Part shown: positions 24,846 through 33,127 of the stretch, in pieces
How positions within the stretch are numbered: position 1 is the first letter of the stretch
Layout: each line of letters starts with the position of its first letter
Source: Gammaproteobacteria bacterium
Lineage (GTDB): Bacteria; Pseudomonadota; Gammaproteobacteria; Ga0077536
Direction of reading: 5' to 3'
Assembly (NCBI GenBank): GCA_024234975.1
Contig: JACKNH010000005.1
Coordinates: 1 to 64,000, forward strand
Length of the DNA: 64,000 nt
Made by a program: the position numbers and the translations under genes
The notes under the pieces: generated by a model
Told to the model about the DNA's origin: nothing
What the model saw: the letters and a program-made list of their open reading frames with translations, nothing else
Database searches by the model: none

Positions 24846-25230
24846 TCGGTACTCCTTCACTTTAATTGGAAAATCAGGCACTTATGGCAGAATTGGTTGA
24901 TCTGCCCACTAAATTGCGCCATCGGATGCGTATTCTATATGGGATTTCACAACACACAAGTGGTATCCCGCGCAAAATTTCGGCTTTATTTGTCAAAACT
25001 GTAGTTTTTATTGCACTATTGCAACAACGATAACGCGAAATGTTGCTGCACCTGGCGGAGAATGGCGGGATGAGGCAGTTGCCGGTAGTAATGGCGCGGC
25101 AATTGTCGGTCGCTCCGACCTCGGACTTGAGCGGGGTTGTCGTGTCGGCGCGAAAATGGCAGGAAAGGCGAGAAATGTGGCGCCGGACATCGCGGCGGTT
25201 CAGGCCCGCCGCGATGTCCGGAAAAAAAGT
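24846..25230. other. Intergenic region upstream of the TonB receptor
   Basis: This 385-bp stretch between the PQQ dehydrogenase end and the TonB receptor start has no credible gene. It is AT-richer near 24900-25030, consistent with a promoter for the receptor; a weak minus-strand candidate is TTGTGT (24959-24954), then TAGAAT (24937-24932). A long hairpin sits at 25183-25221. Confidence 0.5.
25183..25221. repeat. Perfect 16-bp inverted repeat after the PQQ dehydrogenase gene
   Basis: The arms at 25183-25198 and 25206-25221 are perfect complements with a 7-base loop. The T-tract lies before the stem for minus-strand transcription, and there is none after it, so it may be an RNA 3'-end stabiliser or a Rho-assisted stop rather than a classical terminator. 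Confidence 0.6.
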
Positions 25231-27429
25231 TCAGCGTACGGACGCGCGCGCCTGTTCCACCACGTAGGCGCGCAGGGCTTCGGCAGCGCCATCGTCCGGC
25301 AGCAGATGCGACCAGTTGATCATGCCGCGCGATTCCAGGGCGCCCTGCTGGACGATCGCCTCCCACAGCTCGGCATTGCCCAATGCCGGTGAACGTCGCA
25401 GGTCAGGAATGATATTGGCCGACCGCGCGCCAAAGCCGTGGCAGCGGGTGCAGAAACCCACGTACAGCTCCGCACCGCGGGCCACCAGCTCCGGTGCAAA
25501 GGTTTCGGTCGGCGGTTCAATCGGCCGCGCCGGTGGTGGTTCGGCCGGCAGCGTGGCGGTGCCGTTCAACTTGAACGCCACCAGGCGGCCGACCTGCGGC
25601 ATGCGGACATCATCTGATGCGGCGATGATCGAACCGCCGCCGGCGCCGGTGGCGGCCACTACGTACTGTTCGCCATCGAGGCTGTAGGTGACCGGGCCGG
25701 TGATGATGGCGTTGGGCGTCGGGTGGGACCAGACCTTCTCGCCGGTGTCCGCGCGGAAGGCCGCCAGTTCACCCATGACCACGTTGCGGCTGAAACCCTG
25801 GAATACGAGGTTGCCCGCGGTAGCGAGTACGCCGGCGCCACGACCGTCGGTTTTCCATACCGCTTCCTGTTTGACCGGATCCCAGGCCAGCAGGTAGGTC
25901 TGCGGTGTCGGCGGCGGCGGTTCGTTGGGGTCGGGCGCTTCGCCCGGGCCGTGCGAGACGAAGTGCCACAGGCCCATGTAATCCATGCCTTTGACGAACT
26001 CGTACGATTCGCGCGGGATATAGCGGGTGCTGGCGTAGGCATTGGCCTGTAGGTACATCAAACCGGTGACCGGACTGAACGCTGTCGGCTGCCAGGAGTG
26101 GCCGCCGCCTTCGCCGGGACTCAGGCGCACGGGCTCGTCATCGTAGTAGGCATTTTCCGCCACGGCAGGGCGACCGGTTTCGAGATCCACATGGCTGGCC
26201 CAGGTCACGCCGGGAACGTAAGGTTCGGCGGAGAGCAACTTGCCGGTGCCGCGCTCGATGACGTAGAAGAAGCCGTTCTTCGGTGTGTGCATCAACACCT
26301 TGCGCGGCTGCCCGTCCAGCGTCAGCTCGGTCAGGATGATGTCGGCAACCGAGTCGTAATCCCAGCTGTCGCCGGGCGTTTCCTGGTAATGCCACTTGTA
26401 GCGGCCGGTTCTGGCATCGAGCGCGACGATGGAACTGATGAACAGGTTGTCGCCCTTGTTATCCGAGCGGAACTTGCGCACCCAGGGAAACCCGTTGCCG
26501 GTCGCGACGTAGAGCTGATCGTATTCCGGGTCATAGACCATGGAATTCCAGACATTGGCGCCACCACGGTAGTCGGTGTGCGGGCCGAACCAGGTGGGTT
26601 GGACGATGCTGTCCATGATCTCGTCCGATGCTGCGCCGTCCGGCACGGCCGGGTCGCCCGGGGTCAGGTAGAAACGCCAGGCCAGTTCTCCGCTATCGAC
26701 GTTGTAGGCGGAAACAAAGCCGCGGCCGCCGAATTCACCACTGCTGCCGTTGCCGATGAACACCAGCCCGTTGGCGACGCGAGGCGCCCCCGCCACGCTG
26801 AACATCGAATCCGGGTCGGTGGTCTGCGCACTCCAGAGCAAAGCGCCGGTCTTCGCATCCAGCGCCAGGAGGCGACCGTCATAGGTACCGGCGAACACCT
26901 TGCCCTGGTAGACGGCCGGACCGCGATTGATGACATCGCAACAGCCTTTGAATCCGGCTTTGCCCGGCACCTGCGGGTCGTACTGCCACAGCTGCTCGCC
27001 GGTACGTGCGTCGGCGGCGTACACCTTGCTCCAAGCCGTGGTGACATAGACCACGCCGTCAACCACGATGGGGGTCGATTCCTGGCCGCGCATGGTGTCG
27101 AAATCCATCGACCAGGCCGGTTTCAGGTCAGCGATCGTATCGAGATTTATCTGGTCCAGTGCCGAGAACCGTTGCGCGAGCTGTGATCCGCCGGTGGCCA
27201 GCCAGTTCTCCGGTTCGTTCGGGGCATTGTTCAAACGTGCGTCATCAATCTGGCCGAAACTGGTCGGCCCGCTGGCCGCCGTTGGCGCTTGCGGCGAAGC
27301 AGCCGAAGGGCTTTCAGGCTGCGGGCTTTGCGGGTCCGAGCAGGCCGCTAACAGTATGGAAGTGCAGAGCACTATTGCGCCCGGTACTCGCGAAACAGAA
27401 TGCTGCCCGGATTTGACTTGATGACTCAT
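25231..27429 (-). CDS. PQQ-dependent quinohemoprotein alcohol dehydrogenase, lipoprotein
   Basis: This periplasmic dehydrogenase of 732 aa oxidises alcohols with pyrroloquinoline quinone and passes electrons to a C-terminal heme c. The lipobox LLAAC (Cys30) suggests membrane anchoring. Vicinal Cys163-Cys164 form the disulfide over PQQ. The catalytic Asp is D357 in GDSWDYDSVAD, and D359 two residues on matches the extra Asp of lanthanide-dependent enzymes. The heme motif is CTRCH at 660-664. Propeller repeats include LLALDAKTGALLW and VSAYNVDSGELAW. A triheme cytochrome c gene lies 361 bp upstream on the same strand, likely the electron acceptor. Substrate unknown. Confidence 0.93.
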   Translation of the reverse strand: MSHQVKSGQHSVSRVPGAIVLCTSILLAACSDPQSPQPESPSAASPQAPTAASGPTSFGQIDDARLNNAPNEPENWLATGGSQLAQRFSALDQINLDTIADLKPAWSMDFDTMRGQESTPIVVDGVVYVTTAWSKVYAADARTGEQLWQYDPQVPGKAGFKGCCDVINRGPAVYQGKVFAGTYDGRLLALDAKTGALLWSAQTTDPDSMFSVAGAPRVANGLVFIGNGSSGEFGGRGFVSAYNVDSGELAWRFYLTPGDPAVPDGAASDEIMDSIVQPTWFGPHTDYRGGANVWNSMVYDPEYDQLYVATGNGFPWVRKFRSDNKGDNLFISSIVALDARTGRYKWHYQETPGDSWDYDSVADIILTELTLDGQPRKVLMHTPKNGFFYVIERGTGKLLSAEPYVPGVTWASHVDLETGRPAVAENAYYDDEPVRLSPGEGGGHSWQPTAFSPVTGLMYLQANAYASTRYIPRESYEFVKGMDYMGLWHFVSHGPGEAPDPNEPPPPTPQTYLLAWDPVKQEAVWKTDGRGAGVLATAGNLVFQGFSRNVVMGELAAFRADTGEKVWSHPTPNAIITGPVTYSLDGEQYVVAATGAGGGSIIAASDDVRMPQVGRLVAFKLNGTATLPAEPPPARPIEPPTETFAPELVARGAELYVGFCTRCHGFGARSANIIPDLRRSPALGNAELWEAIVQQGALESRGMINWSHLLPDDGAAEALRAYVVEQARASVR

Positions 27430-27631
27430 GTTCCCCCCCTTGGGATCGACTGTGATGGCGGCCGCGGATCAACGCGTGGCGTCGAGGATGATGGAGCTGC
27501 GGTGGCAATGAACCGGGCAAGGATATAAGACGCGCCAGCCTCAACCAAGTAGCGCCACGGCGTGAAATCAGCGCAAAAAAAGGTTCCTCACCCAACGCCG
27601 GGGAAATCCGCACGGGCTTCGACTTACTGCT

Positions 27632-27739
27632 CCGTCATTCCGTACGCGCCCGCGAATGGGGCGCGAGCCGGAATCCATGCGGCTTGGAGGCAGGCCCTAT
27701 GGATCCCGGCTCACCGCTGCGCGGTGTCCGGGATGGCGG
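27632..27739. repeat. REP/BIME-like imperfect palindromic repeat
   Basis: The outer ends CCGTCATTCCG (27632-27642) and CGGGATGGCGG (27729-27739) are inverted repeats matching at 9 of 11 positions. The inner arms GCCGGAATCCAT (27667-27678) and ATGGATCCCGGC (27699-27710) match at 11 of 12. The GTCATTCC/GGAATCCA signature is that of short dispersed palindromes common between genes in many Proteobacteria. Only one copy is seen in this window. Confidence 0.65.
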
Positions 27740-27770
27740 AAAAAAAAAGGCCACCTCGGGAGGTGGCCTT
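27738..27770 (-). terminator. Intrinsic terminator of the triheme cytochrome gene
   Basis: AAGGCCACCT (27747-27756) and AGGTGGCCTT (27761-27770) form a 10-bp stem with a 4-base loop. Read on the minus strand it is followed by an uninterrupted T-run, a textbook terminator 20 bp after the cytochrome stop. Confidence 0.92.
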
Positions 27771-27790
27771 GGATGGGTTCCGCTACGAAA

Positions 27791-29077
27791 TCACTTCATG
27801 CGCAGAATCACGATGTCATGAATCGTCGGGTCGGTCGCCGCCCGGACATCCGCCACCTGTTGCGCCGACACTGCCGGTTGGTTGTTGCCCCAACCGCTGC
27901 GGATGAACGTCAGCACGTCGGCGATCTGCTGGTCATCGAGCAGCAGACGGAAGTACGGCATGCCGTAGACATCGGGGTATTCACCGGAATACACACGCAG
28001 CGAGCCGTTGATGGTCAGGTTGATCAGTGAACTGGGATCCGGATCCAGCACGACCGGATTGCCCGCCAGCGGCGGATGCGGCGCGTAACCGTTACCGGTG
28101 ACAGAATGGCACGACACGCAGAACTGGAAGTAGGTGCGGGCGCCGGTCTTGCCGAACGGGCTCTTCAGGTCCGCCACCGTGGCATCACTGTAGCTGTAGG
28201 GCGTGGCGTTTTTCTCATTCACCGCCGGCAGCGATTTCAGGTAGGTAGCCATCGCGGTCAGGTCGTCGGCGGTCATGTGGGCGGTGCTGGTGTTGATCAC
28301 CTCGACCATGGTGCCGAACGCGGTGCCGTGGCGGTTGATGCCTTTCTGCATGAATTCGGCGATGTCTTCCACGCTCCAGCGGCCAAGGCCGGAATTCACG
28401 TCCTGGTTCAGGCTGGGGGCCGACCAGTTGTCCAGCGGCGCGCCCGCAAGGTAAGCGCTGTCACCTTCATCCAGCCCTTTTTCCTGGAAGAACAGCCCGC
28501 GAGGCGTGTGGCAGGCACCGCAATGCCCGGGGCCTTGCACCAGATAAGCGCCCCGGTTCCAGGCGGCGCTCTGGTCGTCATCGGCTTCATAGGGATCGTT
28601 GTCGACGAACAGCATGTTCCAGATTTTCAGCGGCCAGCGCGGGCTCTTCCAACCCGGAATTTCAGCCGGCAGGTTGGCCTGATTGACGCCCTTGACCTCT
28701 TTCATGAAGAAGTCGTAAAGCGCGCTGATGTCGTCGTCGGACATCTTCGCATAGGACGGGTACGGCATCGCGGGATAGAGATTGTGTCCATCCTTGGCGA
28801 CGCCGCCGCGCACGGCGTTGTCAAAGTCCTCAAGGGTGTAATCACCGATGCCGGTCGCCTTGTCCGGCGTGATGTTGGTCGTATAGATCGCGCCCAGAAA
28901 TGGCACGTCCATCTTCAGACCACCGGCGAACGGTTCGCCTTCGGGTATCGAATGACAGGCGACACAGTTGGCCAGGCGCGCGACGTATTCGCCTCGTGAA
29001 ATTCCCGCGTCCTGTGCCGGCGCCGCCTGAACGACAAGCGTCATCAGCGCAGCGATGCTGAACAAAGACCTTTTCAT
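27791..29077 (-). CDS. Triheme c-type cytochrome (alcohol/gluconate dehydrogenase cytochrome subunit type)
   Basis: This 428-aa periplasmic electron carrier has a signal peptide (1-22) and three heme-c motifs: CVACH (38-42), CGACH (186-190) and CVSCH (320-324). It has the layout of the cytochrome subunits of membrane alcohol and gluconate dehydrogenases, with PAMPYPSYAKMSDDDI and the W-rich linker WKSPRWPLKIWN between domains 1 and 2. The C-terminus lacks an obvious membrane anchor. Given the PQQ dehydrogenase gene downstream, it probably carries electrons from that enzyme to ubiquinone or an oxidase. AGGGG lies shortly before the ATG. Confidence 0.93.
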   Translation of the reverse strand: MKRSLFSIAALMTLVVQAAPAQDAGISRGEYVARLANCVACHSIPEGEPFAGGLKMDVPFLGAIYTTNITPDKATGIGDYTLEDFDNAVRGGVAKDGHNLYPAMPYPSYAKMSDDDISALYDFFMKEVKGVNQANLPAEIPGWKSPRWPLKIWNMLFVDNDPYEADDDQSAAWNRGAYLVQGPGHCGACHTPRGLFFQEKGLDEGDSAYLAGAPLDNWSAPSLNQDVNSGLGRWSVEDIAEFMQKGINRHGTAFGTMVEVINTSTAHMTADDLTAMATYLKSLPAVNEKNATPYSYSDATVADLKSPFGKTGARTYFQFCVSCHSVTGNGYAPHPPLAGNPVVLDPDPSSLINLTINGSLRVYSGEYPDVYGMPYFRLLLDDQQIADVLTFIRSGWGNNQPAVSAQQVADVRAATDPTIHDIVILRMK

Positions 29078-29407
29078 TTGTTATCCCCTGCTGACCTTGC
29101 GGTCTGTTCCCCTTGATTGATACCGGATTGTCGGTAACCGGACCGCGGCTGAGACGCCAGTCCAGGCCCGACATGCAGTGCGGTATGAAGCGGATGCTGT
29201 TGCACCCGGCCACCGCAACAGACGGGCCAGTATACCGGCGAGCGCGGCGGATGTCTTATCCCGGCGGCGGTCCGCCAAGGCCCGGATGGCGGGATTGGAC
29301 CCAATGGGCTGCACTGCGTAAACCCGGCGGCCTTGACAGCGGTTGCTCCGCGCAGGCTAACTCTGCGACAGATGTACGCCCCGCCGGACCTCAGCAGGAG
29401 AATGCAT
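29078..29407. other. 330-bp divergent intergenic region
   Basis: This lies between the triheme cytochrome (minus) and the Tat-exported HD protein (plus). A plus-strand promoter candidate is TTGACA at 29333-29338 with a weak CTAACT about 18 bp downstream. No gene is seen. Confidence 0.5.
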
Positions 29408-30229
29408 ATGGAACTGGATCGCCGCAGATTTATTGCTGGCCTCGGTGGCGCTGCCGCCGTAGGCCTGATGTCTCACGAAGCACGGGCTGATGCGCTGGAA
29501 GGGTTTCTCAATGCGGAACTCAGCGATACCGCATCGTCGGCATCCGGCGGCGGCTTCCCCACCGCGGCCGAGGTTCAAGCACAGATTTCCAGCCGCACCT
29601 ATCGCAGCGGTATTGGCCAGATGTTCATGCCGGACCGTGGCAACAGCACTGTGGCGCGGCTGGCGGAGATGCCGGAACGCCCGCAGTTGCTGGATTTCTT
29701 CGAAATGCGCTTCAACCGCACGCGCAACCACTGCCTGCAGAGTGCCACCAAGGCCGTGCAGCGCGGCGTGGATGAGGAGATTGTGCTGGCCTGCCTGCTG
29801 CATGATGTATCACAGGAATTGCTGCGAACCGAGCATGGCTACTGGGGCGCGCAGATGTTCGAACCCTACGTGCCCGAGCGCACGGCGTTCGCCATCCGCT
29901 ACCACCAGCCGTTGCGGTTCTTCGCCGACGACGAAGCGGGTTACCAGTATCCCGACCTGTACCGAAGAGTCTTCGGCTACGACTACGTACCGGCGCCGCA
30001 TATCCAGGCCGCCTACGATTTCACCCGCAAACACCGCTGGTACGGTGCGGCCCGCGAAGTGACGGTGAGCGACCTGTATGCATTTGACCCGAACGCCGTC
30101 GTCAGCATCGAGCCGTTCGTCGACATCATCGGTCGCCATTTCCGCGCCCCGGCAGAGGGTCTGGGCTTCGACGGCAGCCCGGTGGCCCATATGTGGCGGA
30201 CGATCAATTTCCCGGACGCGCCGCTGTAA
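29408..30229 (+). CDS. Tat-exported HD-domain phosphohydrolase-like protein
   Basis: This protein of 273 aa has a twin-arginine signal (MELDRRRFIAGLGGAAAVGL, cleavage near residue 27). An HD-type helical domain spans residues about 90-210: H108 in NHCLQSATKAV, H132-D133 in ACLLHDVSQ and H158/H161-region residues in FAIRYHQPLRFF. The order H...HD...H resembles small HD hydrolases of the phosphonate/inositol oxygenase-like branch that act on phosphate esters or oxygenate C-P bonds. Tat export implies a folded, metal-loaded protein. The ATG at 29408 has AGGAG 7 bp upstream; an ATG at 29402 is too close. Substrate unknown. Confidence 0.78.
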   Translation: MELDRRRFIAGLGGAAAVGLMSHEARADALEGFLNAELSDTASSASGGGFPTAAEVQAQISSRTYRSGIGQMFMPDRGNSTVARLAEMPERPQLLDFFEMRFNRTRNHCLQSATKAVQRGVDEEIVLACLLHDVSQELLRTEHGYWGAQMFEPYVPERTAFAIRYHQPLRFFADDEAGYQYPDLYRRVFGYDYVPAPHIQAAYDFTRKHRWYGAAREVTVSDLYAFDPNAVVSIEPFVDIIGRHFRAPAEGLGFDGSPVAHMWRTINFPDAPL

Positions 30230-30261
30230 TCATGTCGCGGCCTCGCGAACGGCGTTTGCGG

Positions 30262-30852
30262 TTATCTGTACCGCAAGCGCCGCATTGAACCAAGCGCAGC
30301 CAGTGGTCCGACCAGTAACGCGATGCCCGCGGGCAACGGTACCGGCGTCAGGCTGGCTTCAAGGGTCCCCAGATAGTAATCAGTAAACTCCACGCCACCG
30401 TTGCCCGGTAGCGATCCACCGGTCAGCAGCAAGGTGTATTGCAGTGAGATGTTGGTGCCGTCAAAGGTGCCTGAAGCATACGCCGCATCGAGAAAATCGC
30501 CGCCCGGTGATGGCAGATTGCCCGATTCAACAATCACATCTCCGCTGGCTGACAGCGATGCCGAAATGTCGCCAAAAACGGCGCTACCGCTTTCGCTGAC
30601 ATTCCACGAGCCGTCCGGGTTGATAGTGCCACTCAGTGTGAACGGCGGCGGGTCGATACTGCCGAACACGAAACCGCCCAGGTCCACGGTAATTTCGAAC
30701 AGGTCACCGGGCAGTACCTCGGTCTGTATCCAGACGGGGCCATTGCTGCCGAACGAGGTATTGGTCCAGTTGCCCGTGTACATTTCGGCGCTGGCGGTGC
30801 CAGCGGCCGTCACCAGGGTAAGCGCCAGAGCGCCGGCTGCTGCTGATTTCAT
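30262..30852 (-). CDS. VPLPA-CTERM-type sorted surface protein
   Basis: This protein of 196 aa has a signal peptide (1-22). The body is low-complexity, beta-rich and Gly/Ser-rich (residues 25-165). The C-terminal sorting tail VPLPAGIALLVGPLAALG is followed by a basic end (RRLRYR). Such tails are cut by exosortase or rhombosortase-type systems and mark proteins for the surface or extracellular matrix. No exosortase gene is in the window. The HD-protein gene converges from the left. Confidence 0.88.
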   Translation of the reverse strand: MKSAAAGALALTLVTAAGTASAEMYTGNWTNTSFGSNGPVWIQTEVLPGDLFEITVDLGGFVFGSIDPPPFTLSGTINPDGSWNVSESGSAVFGDISASLSASGDVIVESGNLPSPGGDFLDAAYASGTFDGTNISLQYTLLLTGGSLPGNGGVEFTDYYLGTLEASLTPVPLPAGIALLVGPLAALGSMRRLRYR

Positions 30853-30922
30853 CGTTGAATTCCTCCGTTTATCGTTATTGTGAGAGAAATTCTAGCAGCC
30901 ACTGCCGCCCGCTGCAGGAAGC

Positions 30923-31867
30923 TTACCTGGGCAATGGCATATCCGGTGGCCGGTTGTCCTTCACCACCTTGGTCGCCAGCGTGATCATCGAAGCGATATC
31001 CGACAGGTTGGCTGGAATGACCAGTGTGCTGGAGGCTTCGTTGGCCAGCTGGCCGAATTGCTGCAGGTAGTTTTCCGCCACGCGTAGCTGCATCGCTTGT
31101 TCACCGCCGGGCGCATTCAAGGCAATCGCTACCTGCCGCAAGCCCTCGGCCGTGGCCTGGGCGACAGCAAGAATGGCTTGCGCTTCACCTTCGGCTTCGT
31201 TGATCTGGCGCTGCTTGGCGGCCTCGGATTCCTTGATCACACTCTGCTTCTGGCCTTCAGCATTGTTGATGCGGGCGTCGCGTTCGCCTTCGGACGTCAG
31301 CACCAGCGCGCGCTTTTCGCGCTCGGCGCGCATCTGCTTTTCCATCGCCTGCAGCACGTCATGGGGTGGATTGATGTTCTTGATCTCGTAACGCAGAACC
31401 TTGATGCCCCACGGTTCGGAAGCCTTGTCCAGTTCGCTGACGACATTGAGGTTGATCGCGGCGCGTTCCTCGAAGGTCTTGTCCAGATCGATGCGGCCGA
31501 TTTCGCTGCGCAGCGTGGTCTGCGCGAGTTGCGCGATGGCGAAATGGTAATTGCTGATGCCATAGGACGCCTTGCGTGGATCCAGCACCTGCATGTACAG
31601 CACGCCGTCAACGCCGACCTGCACGTTGTCCTTGGTGATGCAGATCTGTTCGGGAATATCCAGCGCATCCTCCTTCAGGTTGTGCCGGTAAGCGATGCGA
31701 TCCATGAAGGGGACAAGAATATGGAATCCCGCACTCAAGGTGCGACTGTAGCGACCCAGGTTTTCAATGATGTATGCGCTTTGCTGCGGCACCACCGTGG
31801 CGGTTTTGAACAGCAGAATGATGACCAGGGCTGCAAACCCGAGGGCGACGGCGACGAGTGGTTCCAT
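30923..31867 (-). CDS. SPFH/band 7 (stomatin-like, QmcA) membrane protein
   Basis: This protein of 314 aa has one N-terminal membrane helix (3-22). The SPFH domain spans about 25-185 (VVPQQSAYIIENLGRYSRTL, VDGVLYMQVLDPRKASYGI, LDKTFEERAAINLNVVSELD). A charged coiled coil (190-245, MEKQMRAEREKRA...) and a C-terminal oligomerisation region follow. It forms membrane microdomain scaffolds. The NfeD partner gene lies 50 bp upstream on the same strand, the usual pairing. Confidence 0.93.
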   Translation of the reverse strand: MEPLVAVALGFAALVIILLFKTATVVPQQSAYIIENLGRYSRTLSAGFHILVPFMDRIAYRHNLKEDALDIPEQICITKDNVQVGVDGVLYMQVLDPRKASYGISNYHFAIAQLAQTTLRSEIGRIDLDKTFEERAAINLNVVSELDKASEPWGIKVLRYEIKNINPPHDVLQAMEKQMRAEREKRALVLTSEGERDARINNAEGQKQSVIKESEAAKQRQINEAEGEAQAILAVAQATAEGLRQVAIALNAPGGEQAMQLRVAENYLQQFGQLANEASSTLVIPANLSDIASMITLATKVVKDNRPPDMPLPR

Positions 31868-31917
31868 GGTGATTTACTCCGGGCTAAGGGTGCGATGAAC
31901 GGAATTCGATGCAGATG

Positions 31918-32367
31918 TCAGGGCCGGTCCGGGACCTTGCGCACCTCGATGGTCAGGCCCTCGATGGCGCAAATCTCCGCTTCGGTATCGGCCGCGATTT
32001 CGTGCTCACCGACGTTGCGCGCCGTCCAGCTGGTGCCGCTGTAATCCACGCGGCAGCTGCGGCCGGGCGCCAGCGCCTGCGGCATCAACAGCAACTTGCC
32101 GGACGTGACGCGTTCTTCGATATCGCGGTCGGGTGGTGGACGAAGCTTGTCATAGAACCGGCGTCGGAAGCCGACCATTGAGACAAGTGCGAGTATGGCA
32201 AACGTGATCCATTGCGCGGCAACAGGTAAGTCGATCCCCACCATGCCGACTAACCCGACCACTGCGGCAGCGATGCCGAGGAATACGAGGTAGAACTCCG
32301 CATCGATGACGAACATTTCCACGCCGAGCAACACCGCCGCGAAGATCATCCAATACCACCACTGCAT
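31918..32367 (-). CDS. NfeD family membrane protein
   Basis: This protein of 149 aa has two or three membrane helices (5-75, starting WWYWMIFAAVLLGVEMF) followed by a cytoplasmic OB-fold (90-145, SCRVDYSGTSWTARN...). It is the short, protease-less NfeD type. NfeD and stomatin-like proteins work together in membrane quality control. Start at the ATG at 32367 with a GGGGG-type site upstream. First gene of the pair with the SPFH gene. Confidence 0.9.
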   Translation of the reverse strand: MQWWYWMIFAAVLLGVEMFVIDAEFYLVFLGIAAAVVGLVGMVGIDLPVAAQWITFAILALVSMVGFRRRFYDKLRPPPDRDIEERVTSGKLLLMPQALAPGRSCRVDYSGTSWTARNVGEHEIAADTEAEICAIEGLTIEVRKVPDRP

Positions 32368-32489
32368 CTGCGTCCCCCTTGCAACGGTAGCGGCTATCCG
32401 GCCGCGCGTCAGCGTATAGTACAGGATATGTCGCGGCAATGACCGGTTGCGTCGTGGCATGGTCATTGTGGCGAAGCAGGTGTGTATTC

Positions 32490-32810
32490 ATGTCCAGACG
32501 CGTGTTCGATTTGCGGGACGTCGGAAATGACGAAGCCGAGGGGGTCCGGCAGGCGTTGGCGACAGCCGGCATTGAATATTATGAAACGCCGGCGCGAATA
32601 CTGTTCGGCGCGCCAGCGATATTTGTTGCCGACGAGGATTTCGCCGCGGCGCGTCAGGCGGTTGATGCGTATCAACAGCAATGGCGGGAACGTGCAGGCG
32701 AGAACACGCAGTCAACACCGATTCTGCGCCGGGTCATCGCGTGCATCGGCCTGGTGGTCATGCTATGGCTGGTCTGGCAATTTTCGCCGGCGACGCTACT
32801 CGGTCAATGA
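32490..32810 (+). CDS. DUF6164 family protein
   Basis: This protein of 106 aa has a cytoplasmic part (1-75), RVFDLRDVGNDEAEGVRQAL then GIEYYETPARILFGAPAIFV, which has a ferredoxin-like ACT plan. One C-terminal membrane helix (82-100) makes it a tail-anchored protein. The function of the family is unknown. AGG lies 9 bp before the ATG. Confidence 0.78.
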   Translation: MSRRVFDLRDVGNDEAEGVRQALATAGIEYYETPARILFGAPAIFVADEDFAAARQAVDAYQQQWRERAGENTQSTPILRRVIACIGLVVMLWLVWQFSPATLLGQ

Positions 32811-32853
32811 ACTGAATACTCACCGGTGGGCGCAACATCCAAAGGAGCACGCC

Positions 32854-33117
32854 ATGAAGGACTTCGACGCCGAACTTGATCAGCTGGTGCAACGTTTTCG
32901 CAGTGAGCGCGATGAATTGCGGGTCAAGCTGCATCTGGCCAAAGAGGATCTCGCCGACGAGTGGTCGAAGCTCGAGGAGCGAATCGAGCAACTGGAAGTG
33001 AATACGCGGGACCTGCGCGCGACCACGCGTGAGGTTTCAAAAGACGTCGGCGCCGCGGCCGGATTGCTGATCGACGAGATCCACCGGGGATTCGACCGTA
33101 TCCGGCGCAAGATCTGA
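32854..33117 (+). CDS. Small coiled-coil protein, function unknown
   Basis: This protein of 87 aa is almost entirely a charged helix with heptad-like spacing (residues 1-60, DQLVQRFRSERDELRV...), then a Gly/Ala step and a final amphipathic helix. A strong AAAGGAG site lies 6 bp before the ATG, which supports it being translated. It lies 43 bp after the DUF6164 gene on the same strand. No family recognised. Confidence 0.75.
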   Translation: MKDFDAELDQLVQRFRSERDELRVKLHLAKEDLADEWSKLEERIEQLEVNTRDLRATTREVSKDVGAAAGLLIDEIHRGFDRIRRKI

Positions 33118-33127
33118 CACCTTGCCG

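Larger units (their letters stand above)
27430..27790. other. Intergenic region with a dispersed repeat and a terminator
   Basis: This 361-bp gap between the cytochrome c gene and the PQQ dehydrogenase gene holds the terminator of the former (27738-27770) and a REP-like repeat (27632-27739). The rest is probably the PQQ dehydrogenase leader and promoter. No gene is seen. Confidence 0.6.

Noticed and set aside
26098..27186. A 362-codon plus-strand open frame
   Set aside because: It is the antisense frame of the PQQ dehydrogenase gene, with no ribosome site or motif.
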